Positions 25,445-33,641 of a DNA stretch of 64,000 nucleotides are shown here, in pieces. The position numbers were made by a program, and so were the translations under genes. Each line of letters opens with the position of its first letter. Positions within the stretch are counted from its first letter, which is position 1. Under the pieces are notes generated by a model, which was not told the DNA's origin, did not search any database, and saw only the letters and a program-made list of their open reading frames with translations. Source of the DNA: Chloroflexota bacterium (lineage in GTDB: Bacteria > Chloroflexota > Anaerolineae > UBA4142 > SHND01); NCBI GenBank assembly GCA_029778615.1, contig JAKOPZ010000068.1, positions 1 through 64,000 on the forward strand, in the 5' to 3' direction.

Positions 25445-26908
25445 TTAGGGCGCGATGGCGAGTTTCGCATACACCCACAAGTCGGGATGTACGTTTGAAT
25501 CTACAATCTTGCGTGCGTCCGTGCCGTTGGTGCGAATGGCAAAAATTGCCCAGCCGAGTCCGCCCTGGTCCGAACGATAAAACAACCATGCGCCGTCGCT
25601 CGACCAAATCGGCATTCCGTGCGTGCCAACGTCGGTGGTAATTTGTTTGCGATTGCTGCCGTCCGCGTTAATGGTCCAAATTTGCGTGTGTCCGTTTGCG
25701 TCCGGCGCCTGAAACGCGATTTGCGTGCCGCTTGGAGACCATGCGCCGGCGGTGCCGTTCGTGATGACGGTGGGATTCTGCGGGTCGCCTTCAAACGCGT
25801 TGATGGTCAACACGGAACCGCAGTCCGCGCCGCCTTTGCATCCGTCAAACAGAACAAAACTGCTTCCGTTCGGCTGCCACGCGGGGCGCCATCCGTCCAC
25901 GACCGCAATCGGTGTATTGTCCGCGCCAACGCCAATGCGGAACACTTGGCTGGTGAGTTGGCTGCCGGGAACGACGTTATAAGCGATATTGTTGCCATCG
26001 GGCGACCAGGTTGGATAACCTGCTGCGGATTCTTCTGTCACCGTGCTGAGGTATGCGCCAGTCGAACTCGCAAGCGCGATGCCCAGACCTCCAACATCGC
26101 GGCGCATTCGATAAGCAATTCGACTGCCATCGGGCGAAAGCGCGGGCTCACTGCCGCCTGCAATCAATTGCTGCAGTCCGGTTCCGTCCGCGCGCACTTT
26201 GTAAATATTGAACGTGCCGTTTTCATACGAATCAAAAAGCAAACTGCCCGGTGGTGTTCCGCCTGCGGCAGGCGGCACAGCGGTTTCGGCAGGTGCGGTG
26301 GTTGGAGGCACGATGGTTACTTCGGCGCCGGGAGTCGCTTCACTTGTTGCGGTTATGGTCGTGCCCGCCGCCGGAGTTTCGGCAGAAGTGGTGACGGTTG
26401 CCTCGACGGTAACAGTTGTTGGAGCGGAGGCGGTGGGTTGAACTGCAACTTGGGTCGCGGCGGTTGTGGGAGCAGCCGCGATGACAGAAGGCAGCGAGTC
26501 CAGATTTGCCGTGGTGTCAATGCGTTCGGCAATCACCCACGCGGTCGTTTGTTCGCCGAGCGGGTAATTGATTTGAAGCCACGTTTTGTCTTCGGTGCGA
26601 CCAACCAGCGTGACAACATCATCCTTTTTCAAAACGCCCAAAAGCGTTGCGCGTGTGGTGGGTTGCTCGCGAACGTTCAGCGTAGATTTCACAACACCGG
26701 TCAACGGCGTGGGCGTTTGTGTCGGTGGTGGAGTATCGGTTGGGGCGACGGTCGGAACGTTTGTTGCCGTCGGTTCGGCTGTCTCGGTGGGAACTTCGGT
26801 GGGAACTTCGGTCGGCGCGGGTGGGGGTTCGGGTGTGGCTGTCGGTTCTGCCGCACAGCCGATGACGATTACGCTCAAAATGAGCAGCAGCGCAAGGATG
26901 CGATACAT
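25445..26908 (-). CDS. Lipoprotein with one SH3-like domain and TolB-like propeller
   Basis: The 487-aa product has a signal peptide with lipobox VIGC-A (Cys18). A Thr/Pro/Glu-rich spacer follows, then an SH3-like domain (about 72-130, VVKSTLNVREQPTTRATLLG), a second low-complexity Thr/Ala spacer, and a propeller from about 220 with LSPDGSRIAY and TWSPDGNNIAY. It is related to the next gene (23737) but has one SH3 domain instead of two. GGAGGAG stands before ATG 26908 and an ideal promoter lies upstream. Confidence 0.85.
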   Translation of the reverse strand: MYRILALLLILSVIVIGCAAEPTATPEPPPAPTEVPTEVPTETAEPTATNVPTVAPTDTPPPTQTPTPLTGVVKSTLNVREQPTTRATLLGVLKKDDVVTLVGRTEDKTWLQINYPLGEQTTAWVIAERIDTTANLDSLPSVIAAAPTTAATQVAVQPTASAPTTVTVEATVTTSAETPAAGTTITATSEATPGAEVTIVPPTTAPAETAVPPAAGGTPPGSLLFDSYENGTFNIYKVRADGTGLQQLIAGGSEPALSPDGSRIAYRMRRDVGGLGIALASSTGAYLSTVTEESAAGYPTWSPDGNNIAYNVVPGSQLTSQVFRIGVGADNTPIAVVDGWRPAWQPNGSSFVLFDGCKGGADCGSVLTINAFEGDPQNPTVITNGTAGAWSPSGTQIAFQAPDANGHTQIWTINADGSNRKQITTDVGTHGMPIWSSDGAWLFYRSDQGGLGWAIFAIRTNGTDARKIVDSNVHPDLWVYAKLAIAP

Positions 26909-26971
26909 ATCTCCTCCCTTTCAAATCATTCAAATACTGTTTTCGAAACGCGTACTTGACGACAAGCGGCG

Positions 26972-27000
26972 AGTATAGGGTGATTCAAAGAGCATGTCAA
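26972..27000 (-). promoter_or_regulatory. sigma70-type promoter of the lipoprotein pair
   Basis: Minus-strand TTGACA (27000-26995) and TATACT (26977-26972) are separated by 17 bp, close to consensus. Transcription would run into the 25445-26908 gene. Confidence 0.78.
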
Positions 27001-27042
27001 CTTTACAGAATGCTGACAATTCCGAACCCACTCACTGTCCCA

Positions 27043-27071
27043 TTGCCGCGCCCGGCGGTTGACGCTATAAT
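27043..27071 (+). promoter_or_regulatory. sigma70-type promoter of the ABC operon
   Basis: TTGCCG at 27043-27048 and TATAAT at 27066-27071 are 17 bp apart. The implied leader to ATG 27214 is about 135 nt and contains a small GGCGTT/AACGCC hairpin near 27122-27136. The region 26909-27213 otherwise holds only the two divergent promoters. Confidence 0.68.
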
Positions 27072-27213
27072 CGTCAAGTTCTAGTACTCTGACTTGATAT
27101 TGCGGGGTTACTTGTGGAGAAAGGCGTTCTCTAACGCCGTTCGAAAGAGTACACACAATGCAATGTCATGTTGGTCGAGCGCGGCTCGGCATGTCTCGTG
27201 CGCTTTCGGAATT

Positions 27214-28167
27214 ATGGAAACATTGATTGCTGTAGAAAATCTGACCAAGCGTTTTGGCAGTAACGGCGGACGCGAACATCTCGCCGTTTCGAACCTGAAT
27301 TTGCAAGTGCGCGAAGGCGAAGTTCTCGGCTTGCTCGGTCCGAACGGCGCGGGCAAAACGACGACGGTGCGGATGCTCACTTCGATTTTGCGCCCGACGG
27401 CGGGACGCGCCACCGTTGCCGGACATGACGTGGTACAAGAACCGCGTTATGTGCGAAGCATTGTAGGGCATCTCACCGAATTTCCCGGATTGTATTTGCG
27501 GATGAAGGCGCGCGAGTATTTGGATTTTTACGGCGAACTGTATGGAATGGAAACGCACGCGCGGCGCGAACGCGCGGACGCGCTGCTCGCGCAATTTGGC
27601 ATTGCCGACGCGCGCGACCGGCGGCTCTCGGAATTTTCCAAAGGGATGCGCCAAAAAGTCGCGTTGATTCGCTCGATGCTGCATTCGCCGCGCGCCCTTT
27701 TTTTGGACGAGCCCACGTCGGCGATGGACCCGCACAGCGCGAAACAAGTGCGGGACGCGGTGGCACAGCTGCGCGGGCAAGGGCACACGGTTTTTTTGTG
27801 TACGCACAATCTGTACGAGGCAGAAACGCTCGCCGACCGTTTGGCGTTGATTCGGCGCGGCGAACTGATTGCGCTGGGGAGCGCACAGGAATTGAAAACC
27901 AAATTTCTCGGCGCGCCGCTCATCGAAATTCGGCTCGCGAAACCTTTGGGGCAAGCGTGGGCGACGTTGTTGGACGCGCCAAGCGCGACGCAAGTGCGAG
28001 TGCAAGAATTCTCTGAAAACCATTTGGTCTATCAAACTCCCAATCCTGCCGCGACGAACCCGCGTTTGCTCAAAGCATTAAACGACGCCGGCGCGGACAT
28101 TGTGACGGTCTCGGCGACAGAGCAAAGTTTGGAACAAGTATATTTGAAATTGGTGGAAAACGCATGA
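27214..28167 (+). CDS. ABC transporter ATP-binding protein
   Basis: The 317-aa ATPase has Walker A GPNGAGKT, a signature-like LSEFSKGMRQK, Walker B ALFLDEP and an H-loop CTHN. It is of the ABC-2/DrrA exporter type with a C-terminal extension (about 235-317) seen in these families. ATG 27214 begins directly at METLIAVENLTKRFG; upstream codons are leader. It overlaps the permease start by 4 bp (ATGA), so the two proteins are translationally coupled. Confidence 0.93.
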   Translation: METLIAVENLTKRFGSNGGREHLAVSNLNLQVREGEVLGLLGPNGAGKTTTVRMLTSILRPTAGRATVAGHDVVQEPRYVRSIVGHLTEFPGLYLRMKAREYLDFYGELYGMETHARRERADALLAQFGIADARDRRLSEFSKGMRQKVALIRSMLHSPRALFLDEPTSAMDPHSAKQVRDAVAQLRGQGHTVFLCTHNLYEAETLADRLALIRRGELIALGSAQELKTKFLGAPLIEIRLAKPLGQAWATLLDAPSATQVRVQEFSENHLVYQTPNPAATNPRLLKALNDAGADIVTVSATEQSLEQVYLKLVENA

Positions 28168-29651
28168 GCGAATACATCCTTGCCGCCCCGGCGGTTTCTG
28201 AAAACCAAGCGGCGACGCGTCTTTCGTTAGGCGAAACACTGCGCGACGCGTTCATCATTACCCGCCGCGAAATTCGCGACTCGCTGCGCGACTGGCGCAT
28301 TGTGGCGCCGATTCTCATTCTCACGTTGATTTTTCCTTGGATTATGAATTTTACCACGCAAGTGGCAATTGACTTTGTGCGCGACTACAGCGCGACGATT
28401 ATTCCCATTCGCCTCATTCCGTTCGGCTTGATGATTGTGGGATTTTTTCCAATCACGTTTTCACTCGTCATTGCGCTCGAAACGTTTGTCGGCGAAAAGG
28501 AACGCAACAGTTTAGAGCCGCTGCTCGGCGCGCCGCTTTCGGACGCCTCGTTGTATTTGGGCAAATTGTTTGCCGCCACCGCGCTGCCCGTGTTTGCGAG
28601 CTATATCGGCATTGCCGCATATTTGACATGGTTGTTTGTTACCATTCGATATGTTTCCGACCCGATTGTTTTGCTGCAAATTTTATTGTTGACGACGATG
28701 GAAGCGTTGGTGATGGTGACGGGCGCAGTCGTCGTGTCGTCACATACGACGAGCGTGCGCGCGGCGAACCTGCTCGCGTCGTTCATCATTATCCCGATGG
28801 CGTTTCTCTTGCAGGCGGAAAGTGTGCTCTTGTTTTGGGGCAACTATGATGTGTTGTGGTATATCATCGCCGCGCTGGTCGTGATTGATTTGATTCTGAT
28901 TCGCATGGGCATTCAAACGTTTAACCGCGAAGAAATTCTCGCGCGCGAAGTGGACGAAATCAGCATTCGCCGCGCGGCGAAAAATTTTGCCCAAGAATTT
29001 CGCGTGAACGGAAAATTTTCGGCGCGCTGGCTCGTGTTCGAAAACGTGCCAAGCATTTTGAAAGCGAATCGCCTGCCCGTTGCCGTGACGGTCGCGACGA
29101 TGGTGGTCACATTTTTTGTCGGTTGGGCGTACGCGGCACAGTATCCGCTGCCTGCCGAATTGATGCAGCCGCTGCGCGTTCAGCAAGATTTTGCATCGAG
29201 CGCGGCGGGCGCCAATCTTTCATTCATGCCGCAAATCAATCCGCCCGCGATTTTTTGGCATAACACGCGCAGTTTGATTCTCTCTTCCATATTGGGCATC
29301 GTTTCGTTCGGAACGCTCGCGCTGATGTTGTTGATGGTCCCGGTGGGGATTGTTGGTTTCCTCGCGGCGGAATTGGGAGGCGCGGGAACGAATCCACTCT
29401 TGTTTCTCGCCGCGTTCATTTTGCCGCATGGGATTTTTGAATTGCCTGCCGCGCTGCTGGCGACCGCGTTCGCGCTGCGCGTTGGCGCGACGGTCATTTC
29501 GGGTTCCGCGCGCAGTGCGGGCGGCTTGATTGGCGCGCTCGCAGATTGGGTGAAAATTTTTGTGATAATTGTGTTACCATTACTCTTGCTCGCGGCGGTC
29601 ATCGAAGCGAACGTTACGCCGCGTATCGTCACACTCTTGTTTGGTGGGTAG
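28164..29651 (+). CDS. ABC-2 permease fused to a SpoIIM (stage II sporulation protein M) domain
   Basis: The first part (about 1-260) of this 495-aa membrane protein is an ABC-2 type permease. It has ETFVGEKERNSLEPLLGAPL, the usual sequence after the second segment, and six membrane spans. The second part (about 300-495) resembles SpoIIM/DUF95. It has a HNTRSLILSSILGIVSFG stretch and an HGIFELPA motif typical of that family. The substrate is unknown. Fusion puts a membrane-remodelling-type domain on an exporter and implies that the two work together. Confidence 0.82.
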   Translation: MSEYILAAPAVSENQAATRLSLGETLRDAFIITRREIRDSLRDWRIVAPILILTLIFPWIMNFTTQVAIDFVRDYSATIIPIRLIPFGLMIVGFFPITFSLVIALETFVGEKERNSLEPLLGAPLSDASLYLGKLFAATALPVFASYIGIAAYLTWLFVTIRYVSDPIVLLQILLLTTMEALVMVTGAVVVSSHTTSVRAANLLASFIIIPMAFLLQAESVLLFWGNYDVLWYIIAALVVIDLILIRMGIQTFNREEILAREVDEISIRRAAKNFAQEFRVNGKFSARWLVFENVPSILKANRLPVAVTVATMVVTFFVGWAYAAQYPLPAELMQPLRVQQDFASSAAGANLSFMPQINPPAIFWHNTRSLILSSILGIVSFGTLALMLLMVPVGIVGFLAAELGGAGTNPLLFLAAFILPHGIFELPAALLATAFALRVGATVISGSARSAGGLIGALADWVKIFVIIVLPLLLLAAVIEANVTPRIVTLLFGG

Positions 29652-29669
29652 ACGGGGGAAAAATTCATT

Positions 29670-30431
29670 ATGGCTCAAGTGATTCTACTCGGCACCGGCG
29701 CCGCGTGGAGCGGACCTGACCGCGAAAATACGTTCATGTTGGTGCGCGGGCATACGACAAATATTTTGATTGACTGCGGGGGAAGTCCTACGCAGCGGCT
29801 CGCGCAGGTGGGCATCAAACCTTCCGAGATTGACCACATCATTCTTACGCACAATCACCCCGACCACGTTTACGGGTTTCCGCTTTTGCTCCTCAACGCG
29901 TGGATGGCAGGACGCCAAACGCCGATTCACATTTACGCGCTCAAGGATACCATTCGTTCTGCGCGCAAAATGTTGAGTGCGTTGGATTTTCGCTTGCTGC
30001 CGAATTTCACGCCCATCCAATATCACACGCTCGTGCCCAACAGCATCATTGCACTGCCGCCGATGGGAGAGTTTGATATTGCCGGCACGCCGACAACGCA
30101 TTTTGTCCCGACGCTCGCGTTGCGTATCACCGAACGCGCGACGGGCAGAGCGTTTGCGTATTCGTCCGATACATCGCCGGATAAAAATGTGGTGGATGTA
30201 GCGCGCGACGTAAATATCTTGCTGCACGAAGCGACCATGCTTGACGAATCGCGTCAAGGACATTCCAGCGCGCTCGAAGCGGGCGCTGAAGCGGCACAAG
30301 CCAACGCGCGCGAATTGATTCTCATTCATGTGCCGCCCAATGTGAAACCGCAAAAATGGCGCGCAGCGGCAAAGCAAAATTTTCGCGGCAAAGTGCGCGT
30401 GGCAAATGATTTTGATGTGATAGAGTTTTGA
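29670..30431 (+). CDS. MBL-fold metal-dependent hydrolase (RNase Z-like)
   Basis: The 253-aa protein has the metallo-beta-lactamase motif THNHPDH at 60-66. Further ligands are in TTHFVPT, SSDTSPD and the late HVPP region. The N-terminus MAQVILLGTGAAWSGPDREN is typical of the arylsulfatase/RNase Z subgroup. It may be a tRNA 3'-processing enzyme or a small-molecule hydrolase; the long RNase Z exosite arm is not evident. It lies 18 bp after the ABC permease and ends at a strong terminator. Confidence 0.82.
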   Translation: MAQVILLGTGAAWSGPDRENTFMLVRGHTTNILIDCGGSPTQRLAQVGIKPSEIDHIILTHNHPDHVYGFPLLLLNAWMAGRQTPIHIYALKDTIRSARKMLSALDFRLLPNFTPIQYHTLVPNSIIALPPMGEFDIAGTPTTHFVPTLALRITERATGRAFAYSSDTSPDKNVVDVARDVNILLHEATMLDESRQGHSSALEAGAEAAQANARELILIHVPPNVKPQKWRAAAKQNFRGKVRVANDFDVIEF

Positions 30432-30435
30432 ACAG

Positions 30436-30476
30436 ACCTTCGAGGTGCGCGATAAACCGTCGCTCTCGAAGGTTTT
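30436..30476 (+). terminator. Terminator of the ABC/MBL operon (repeated hairpin type)
   Basis: ACCTTCGAG (30436-30444) pairs with CTCGAAGGT (30465-30473), followed by TTT. Stem and adjacent bases match the secDF terminator at 5496-5540. Confidence 0.75.
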
Positions 30477-30491
30477 GCCTTTCAGGGGGTC

Positions 30492-30519
30492 TTGAAAATT
30501 TCCGCGCTTTTGTTAGAAT
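30492..30519 (+). promoter_or_regulatory. sigma70-type promoter of the SDR gene
   Basis: TTGAAA at 30492-30497 and TAGAAT at 30514-30519 are 16 bp apart, about 30 bp before the start codon. Confidence 0.6.
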
Positions 30520-30547
30520 GACCGCCGCTTACTTATGGGGGCTCTAT

Positions 30548-31285
30548 ATGAATAATGAACAGGTGGCAGTCGTAACAGGCAGTGGCAAAGGCATCGGGCG
30601 CGCGATTGTGGAACGGCTCGCGCGCGATGGGTATCGCGTCGTCATCAATTACCGTCGCGATGCCGCGTCCGCACACGAAGCGTTGGGCGTGATTCAAAGC
30701 GTGTCGCCCGCTTCCATTGCAATTCAAGCCGACGTGGCAACGCCCGAAGGCGCGCGCGCGTTGATTGACGAAACGCACATGCGTCTCGGACGGCTCGATG
30801 TGTTGGTCAACAATGCCGGACCGTTTCTTGCCAAGCCCGTGTTTGAAACGAGCGTCGAAGAATGGCGCGAAATCGTTGACGGTAATCTTTCGTCCGCGTT
30901 CTATTGTGTGAAAGCGGCGCTGCCGATTATGCGCGCGCAAAAAAGCGGACACATTATTAATCTCGGTTCGCTCAATGCCGAAAACGCACGCGGCGCGCCG
31001 ACGACCGTCGCGTACAACGTGGCAAAAACAGGACTCGTCGTTTTGACCAAATCGCTCGCGCGCAGCGAAGCGCGGCATGGCATTCGCTGCAACATTATCA
31101 ATCCCGGATTTATCGAAACGTACGCGACTTCTGATTCAGACAAACGCGAATTGCCGAGCATCATTCCGCTCGGCGCGCTCGGTCACGAAACCGATATTTC
31201 CAATTTGGTTGCGTACTTACTTTCCGAACAGGCAAGTTACATCACCGGTTCCGTCATCAACGTTCACGGTGGACTGTGGGTGTAG
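30548..31285 (+). CDS. Short-chain dehydrogenase/reductase
   Basis: The 245-aa protein has the classical SDR Rossmann motif TGSGKGIG (10-17), NNAG (88-91), catalytic Ser141, Tyr156 and Lys160, and a C-terminal ITGSVINVHGGLWV. It resembles FabG-type NADPH reductases, but the substrate is not evident and no fatty-acid genes are nearby. ATG 30548 fits the family start; the longer frame begins in the terminator of the previous operon. The M24 peptidase follows after 15 bp. Confidence 0.88.
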   Translation: MNNEQVAVVTGSGKGIGRAIVERLARDGYRVVINYRRDAASAHEALGVIQSVSPASIAIQADVATPEGARALIDETHMRLGRLDVLVNNAGPFLAKPVFETSVEEWREIVDGNLSSAFYCVKAALPIMRAQKSGHIINLGSLNAENARGAPTTVAYNVAKTGLVVLTKSLARSEARHGIRCNIINPGFIETYATSDSDKRELPSIIPLGALGHETDISNLVAYLLSEQASYITGSVINVHGGLWV

Positions 31286-31300
31286 CGAAAGGGCTGGGGC

Positions 31301-32398
31301 ATGAGTCAAGAACGGCTACGGCGTTTGCGCGATGTGATGGCACGGCATGATATTGACGCGGTAGCCGTTGTGCCGTCGGCGAATTTATTTTATTTGACCG
31401 GCGTCTCGATGCACTTGTCGGAACGCGTGACCCTCGCGATTTTTACGCGCGACGAGGCGCATCTCATTGTCCCCGCGCTCGAAGTGGCGCGCGTCGAGTC
31501 GCGCCGACAAATTCCGTTGACCCTGCACGCGTGGAGCGACGCGGACTGGGTGCAAGCGGGTTGGCAGTCATTGAAACGCGCGCTTTCGCTCGACGGAAAA
31601 AATGTGGCAGTGGACTATTACGGCGTGCGCGCATTGGAATTGATGCAGCTCCAAGAATTCGCGCCGACCATGAAATTGTCCGACGCGAGCGCGCTATTCG
31701 CGGAACTGCGGATGACCAAAGATACAGCCGAAGTGGAGGCGATGCGGCGCGCCGCACGCGTGCTGGAAGCTTCGATAGAGGCATTGGTGCCGGAAATCCG
31801 CGCGGGCAAAGCGGAACAAGAAATTGCCGCGCGCTGGCAGTGGCTCATGTTTGAACATGGCGCGGACGGCATTCCCGATGCGCCGATTGTGGCGAGCGGT
31901 CCGAATTCTGCACAACCGCACACGACATCCACCGCGCGCGAAATTCAAAACGGGGACCTGCTCATTCTCGACGGTTGGTGCACGGTCAACGGTTACTATG
32001 GCGATATTACACGCACATTCGCCATCGGCGACATTTCGGACGAACTGCGCGCAGTGTACGAAACGGTGCGTGCGGCGAATGAAGCGGGCAGGGCAGCGGT
32101 CACGCCCGACGCGTTGTGTCAAGATATTGACCGCGCCGCGCGCGCAGTCATTCGCGATGCGGGCTATGGTGAATACTTTTTGCATCGCACGGGACACGGA
32201 CTTGGTCTAGAAGTACACGAAGCGCCGAACATGCTGGAAGGGGACACGCGCGTGCTCAAGCCCGGCATGACCTTTACCGTCGAACCCGGAGTGTATTTGG
32301 AAGGCAAGGGCGGAGTCCGAATTGAAGACGACATTGTAGTTACCCAAGATGGAAATGAGAGCTTGACCGTGTCGTCGCGCGAATTACGCGTGCTGTAG
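31301..32398 (+). CDS. M24 family Xaa-Pro aminopeptidase
   Basis: The 365-aa 'pita-bread' metallopeptidase removes an N-terminal residue preceding proline. All five metal ligands are present: Asp224, Asp235, His299, Glu328 and Glu342. An N-terminal creatinase-like domain covers about 1-135. It is probably cytosolic. It is transcribed with the SDR gene (15-bp gap), though no metabolic link is obvious. Confidence 0.9.
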   Translation: MSQERLRRLRDVMARHDIDAVAVVPSANLFYLTGVSMHLSERVTLAIFTRDEAHLIVPALEVARVESRRQIPLTLHAWSDADWVQAGWQSLKRALSLDGKNVAVDYYGVRALELMQLQEFAPTMKLSDASALFAELRMTKDTAEVEAMRRAARVLEASIEALVPEIRAGKAEQEIAARWQWLMFEHGADGIPDAPIVASGPNSAQPHTTSTAREIQNGDLLILDGWCTVNGYYGDITRTFAIGDISDELRAVYETVRAANEAGRAAVTPDALCQDIDRAARAVIRDAGYGEYFLHRTGHGLGLEVHEAPNMLEGDTRVLKPGMTFTVEPGVYLEGKGGVRIEDDIVVTQDGNESLTVSSRELRVL

Positions 32399-32402
32399 GC
32401 GC

Positions 32403-33452
32403 ATGGCAAGAGGCACGGATTCGCGCATGTCAGCTAATCGCCGCTTCAATCTTTGGCGAACACTCATCGCCATTTTCATTTCGCTCGTCGCGATTTGTTT
32501 TGCTGTACCGCTCCTTTACGATTTGACGGGGGTCCGACGAAATTTAGAAGACACGATTGCGCCCACACTCGCGGCACAGCTCACGCGCCGCACGCGTATT
32601 CCACCTACCGCCACACCGCGCGCGACTGCTTCTCCCCCCCCCGCCAGTATCGCCACGCGCGTACCGCACACACCCGCGCCAACCGTTTCCGCGCTCAACG
32701 GAATTCCCATTCAGCGGCTCGTTCTCATTTCCGATTCCACGCGCGCACACGTGCGCGATATTTTTGCGCTGGGACAATCGCTCGGGCGCAACCCACGCGC
32801 GGTTGCCAAAATCGGCGACAGCACCATGGTCTATCCGCCGTTTCTGTCAACGTTCGACCGCCGAAATTATCAGCTGGGCAAATTCGAATACTTGCAAGAA
32901 ACGATAACGTATCACGCGGGCTCGTTCGGGCGCGAAAGCGTCGCCGTGAAAAAAGGAATGCACACCTGGTCGCAATTTGACCCCGCGTGGGCAATTCCTG
33001 AATTGTGTGCCCCATCAGAAGGACCGCTCGAATGCGAATTGCGCTTGCAAAATCCGAGCATCGCGATAATCCGACTCGGCGCGAACGATACAGAGTTTCC
33101 ATCGCTCTTTGAACAGAATCTTGGCGCGATTGTGAAATTCTGTTTGGCGCGCGGCATCATTCCTGTATTGGGCACTAAACCGGACCGCTACGAAGGCGCG
33201 TCAAACCTCATCAACAATTTGATTCGCAAAACTGCATCGGCGTACGATGTCCCGTTGTGGGACTATGATTTGATTGCGGGGACGGTGCCGGGGCGCGGAC
33301 TTGAACCGGATGGTTTGCACATGCGCGGCGGCGGCACGCGCGACTATCGTTCGTCCGCCGCGTTGAGCGCGGGAGATGCGTTGGAAGATTTGACGGCGTT
33401 GATGATGTTGGACGCAATCCGCAGAGAAATCGGCGCGGCAGAATCTAAATAA
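32403..33452 (+). CDS. Membrane-anchored SGNH-like hydrolase
   Basis: The 349-aa protein has one N-terminal membrane segment (about 18-38) and a Thr/Pro-rich linker (65-95). The SGNH-like domain has block I KIGDSTMVYP, block III RLGANDTE and block V EPDGLHM, so it is predicted to be an extracytoplasmic esterase or acetyl hydrolase. The start is uncertain: ATG 32403 lies 5 bp after the M24 stop, while ATG 32427 (MSANRRFNLW) is an alternative. A palindromic repeat follows the stop codon. Confidence 0.75.
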   Translation: MARGTDSRMSANRRFNLWRTLIAIFISLVAICFAVPLLYDLTGVRRNLEDTIAPTLAAQLTRRTRIPPTATPRATASPPPASIATRVPHTPAPTVSALNGIPIQRLVLISDSTRAHVRDIFALGQSLGRNPRAVAKIGDSTMVYPPFLSTFDRRNYQLGKFEYLQETITYHAGSFGRESVAVKKGMHTWSQFDPAWAIPELCAPSEGPLECELRLQNPSIAIIRLGANDTEFPSLFEQNLGAIVKFCLARGIIPVLGTKPDRYEGASNLINNLIRKTASAYDVPLWDYDLIAGTVPGRGLEPDGLHMRGGGTRDYRSSAALSAGDALEDLTALMMLDAIRREIGAAESK

Positions 33453-33604
33453 CAGGACTTGCGCTCAGATGTCGTTTCGAGCCGTTCCCTCAGTGCTTCG
33501 GGACATGCTTTGCGAGAAATCTCAGTGGTACAGTGCGAGATTTCTCACAGAGTTTACCCCGAAGGATTGAGGGGTTCGAAATGCCAAGCGCAAGTCCTAA
33601 ATAA
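33445..33604. repeat. Palindromic repeat element, copy 4, with 8-bp flanking duplication
   Basis: AGGACTTGCGCT (33454-33465) and AGCGCAAGTCCT (33587-33598) are perfect ends around the shared core. CTAAATAA occurs directly at 33445-33452 and 33597-33604. The left copy contains the stop codon of the SGNH gene. Confidence 0.8.
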
Positions 33605-33641
33605 AAATGCTCGCGGTGTTGAACGCCGCGAGCATTTTTTT
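33603..33641. terminator. Bidirectional terminator
   Basis: AAAAATGCTCGCGG pairs with CCGCGAGCATTTTT. It lies between the plus-strand SGNH gene and the minus-strand acyltransferase gene and serves both. Confidence 0.88.

Noticed and set aside
25619-26959. 446-aa plus-strand ORF opposite the lipoprotein
   Set aside because: Composition biased to Arg/Gly/Cys with no domain; the other strand has signal peptide, SH3 and propeller.
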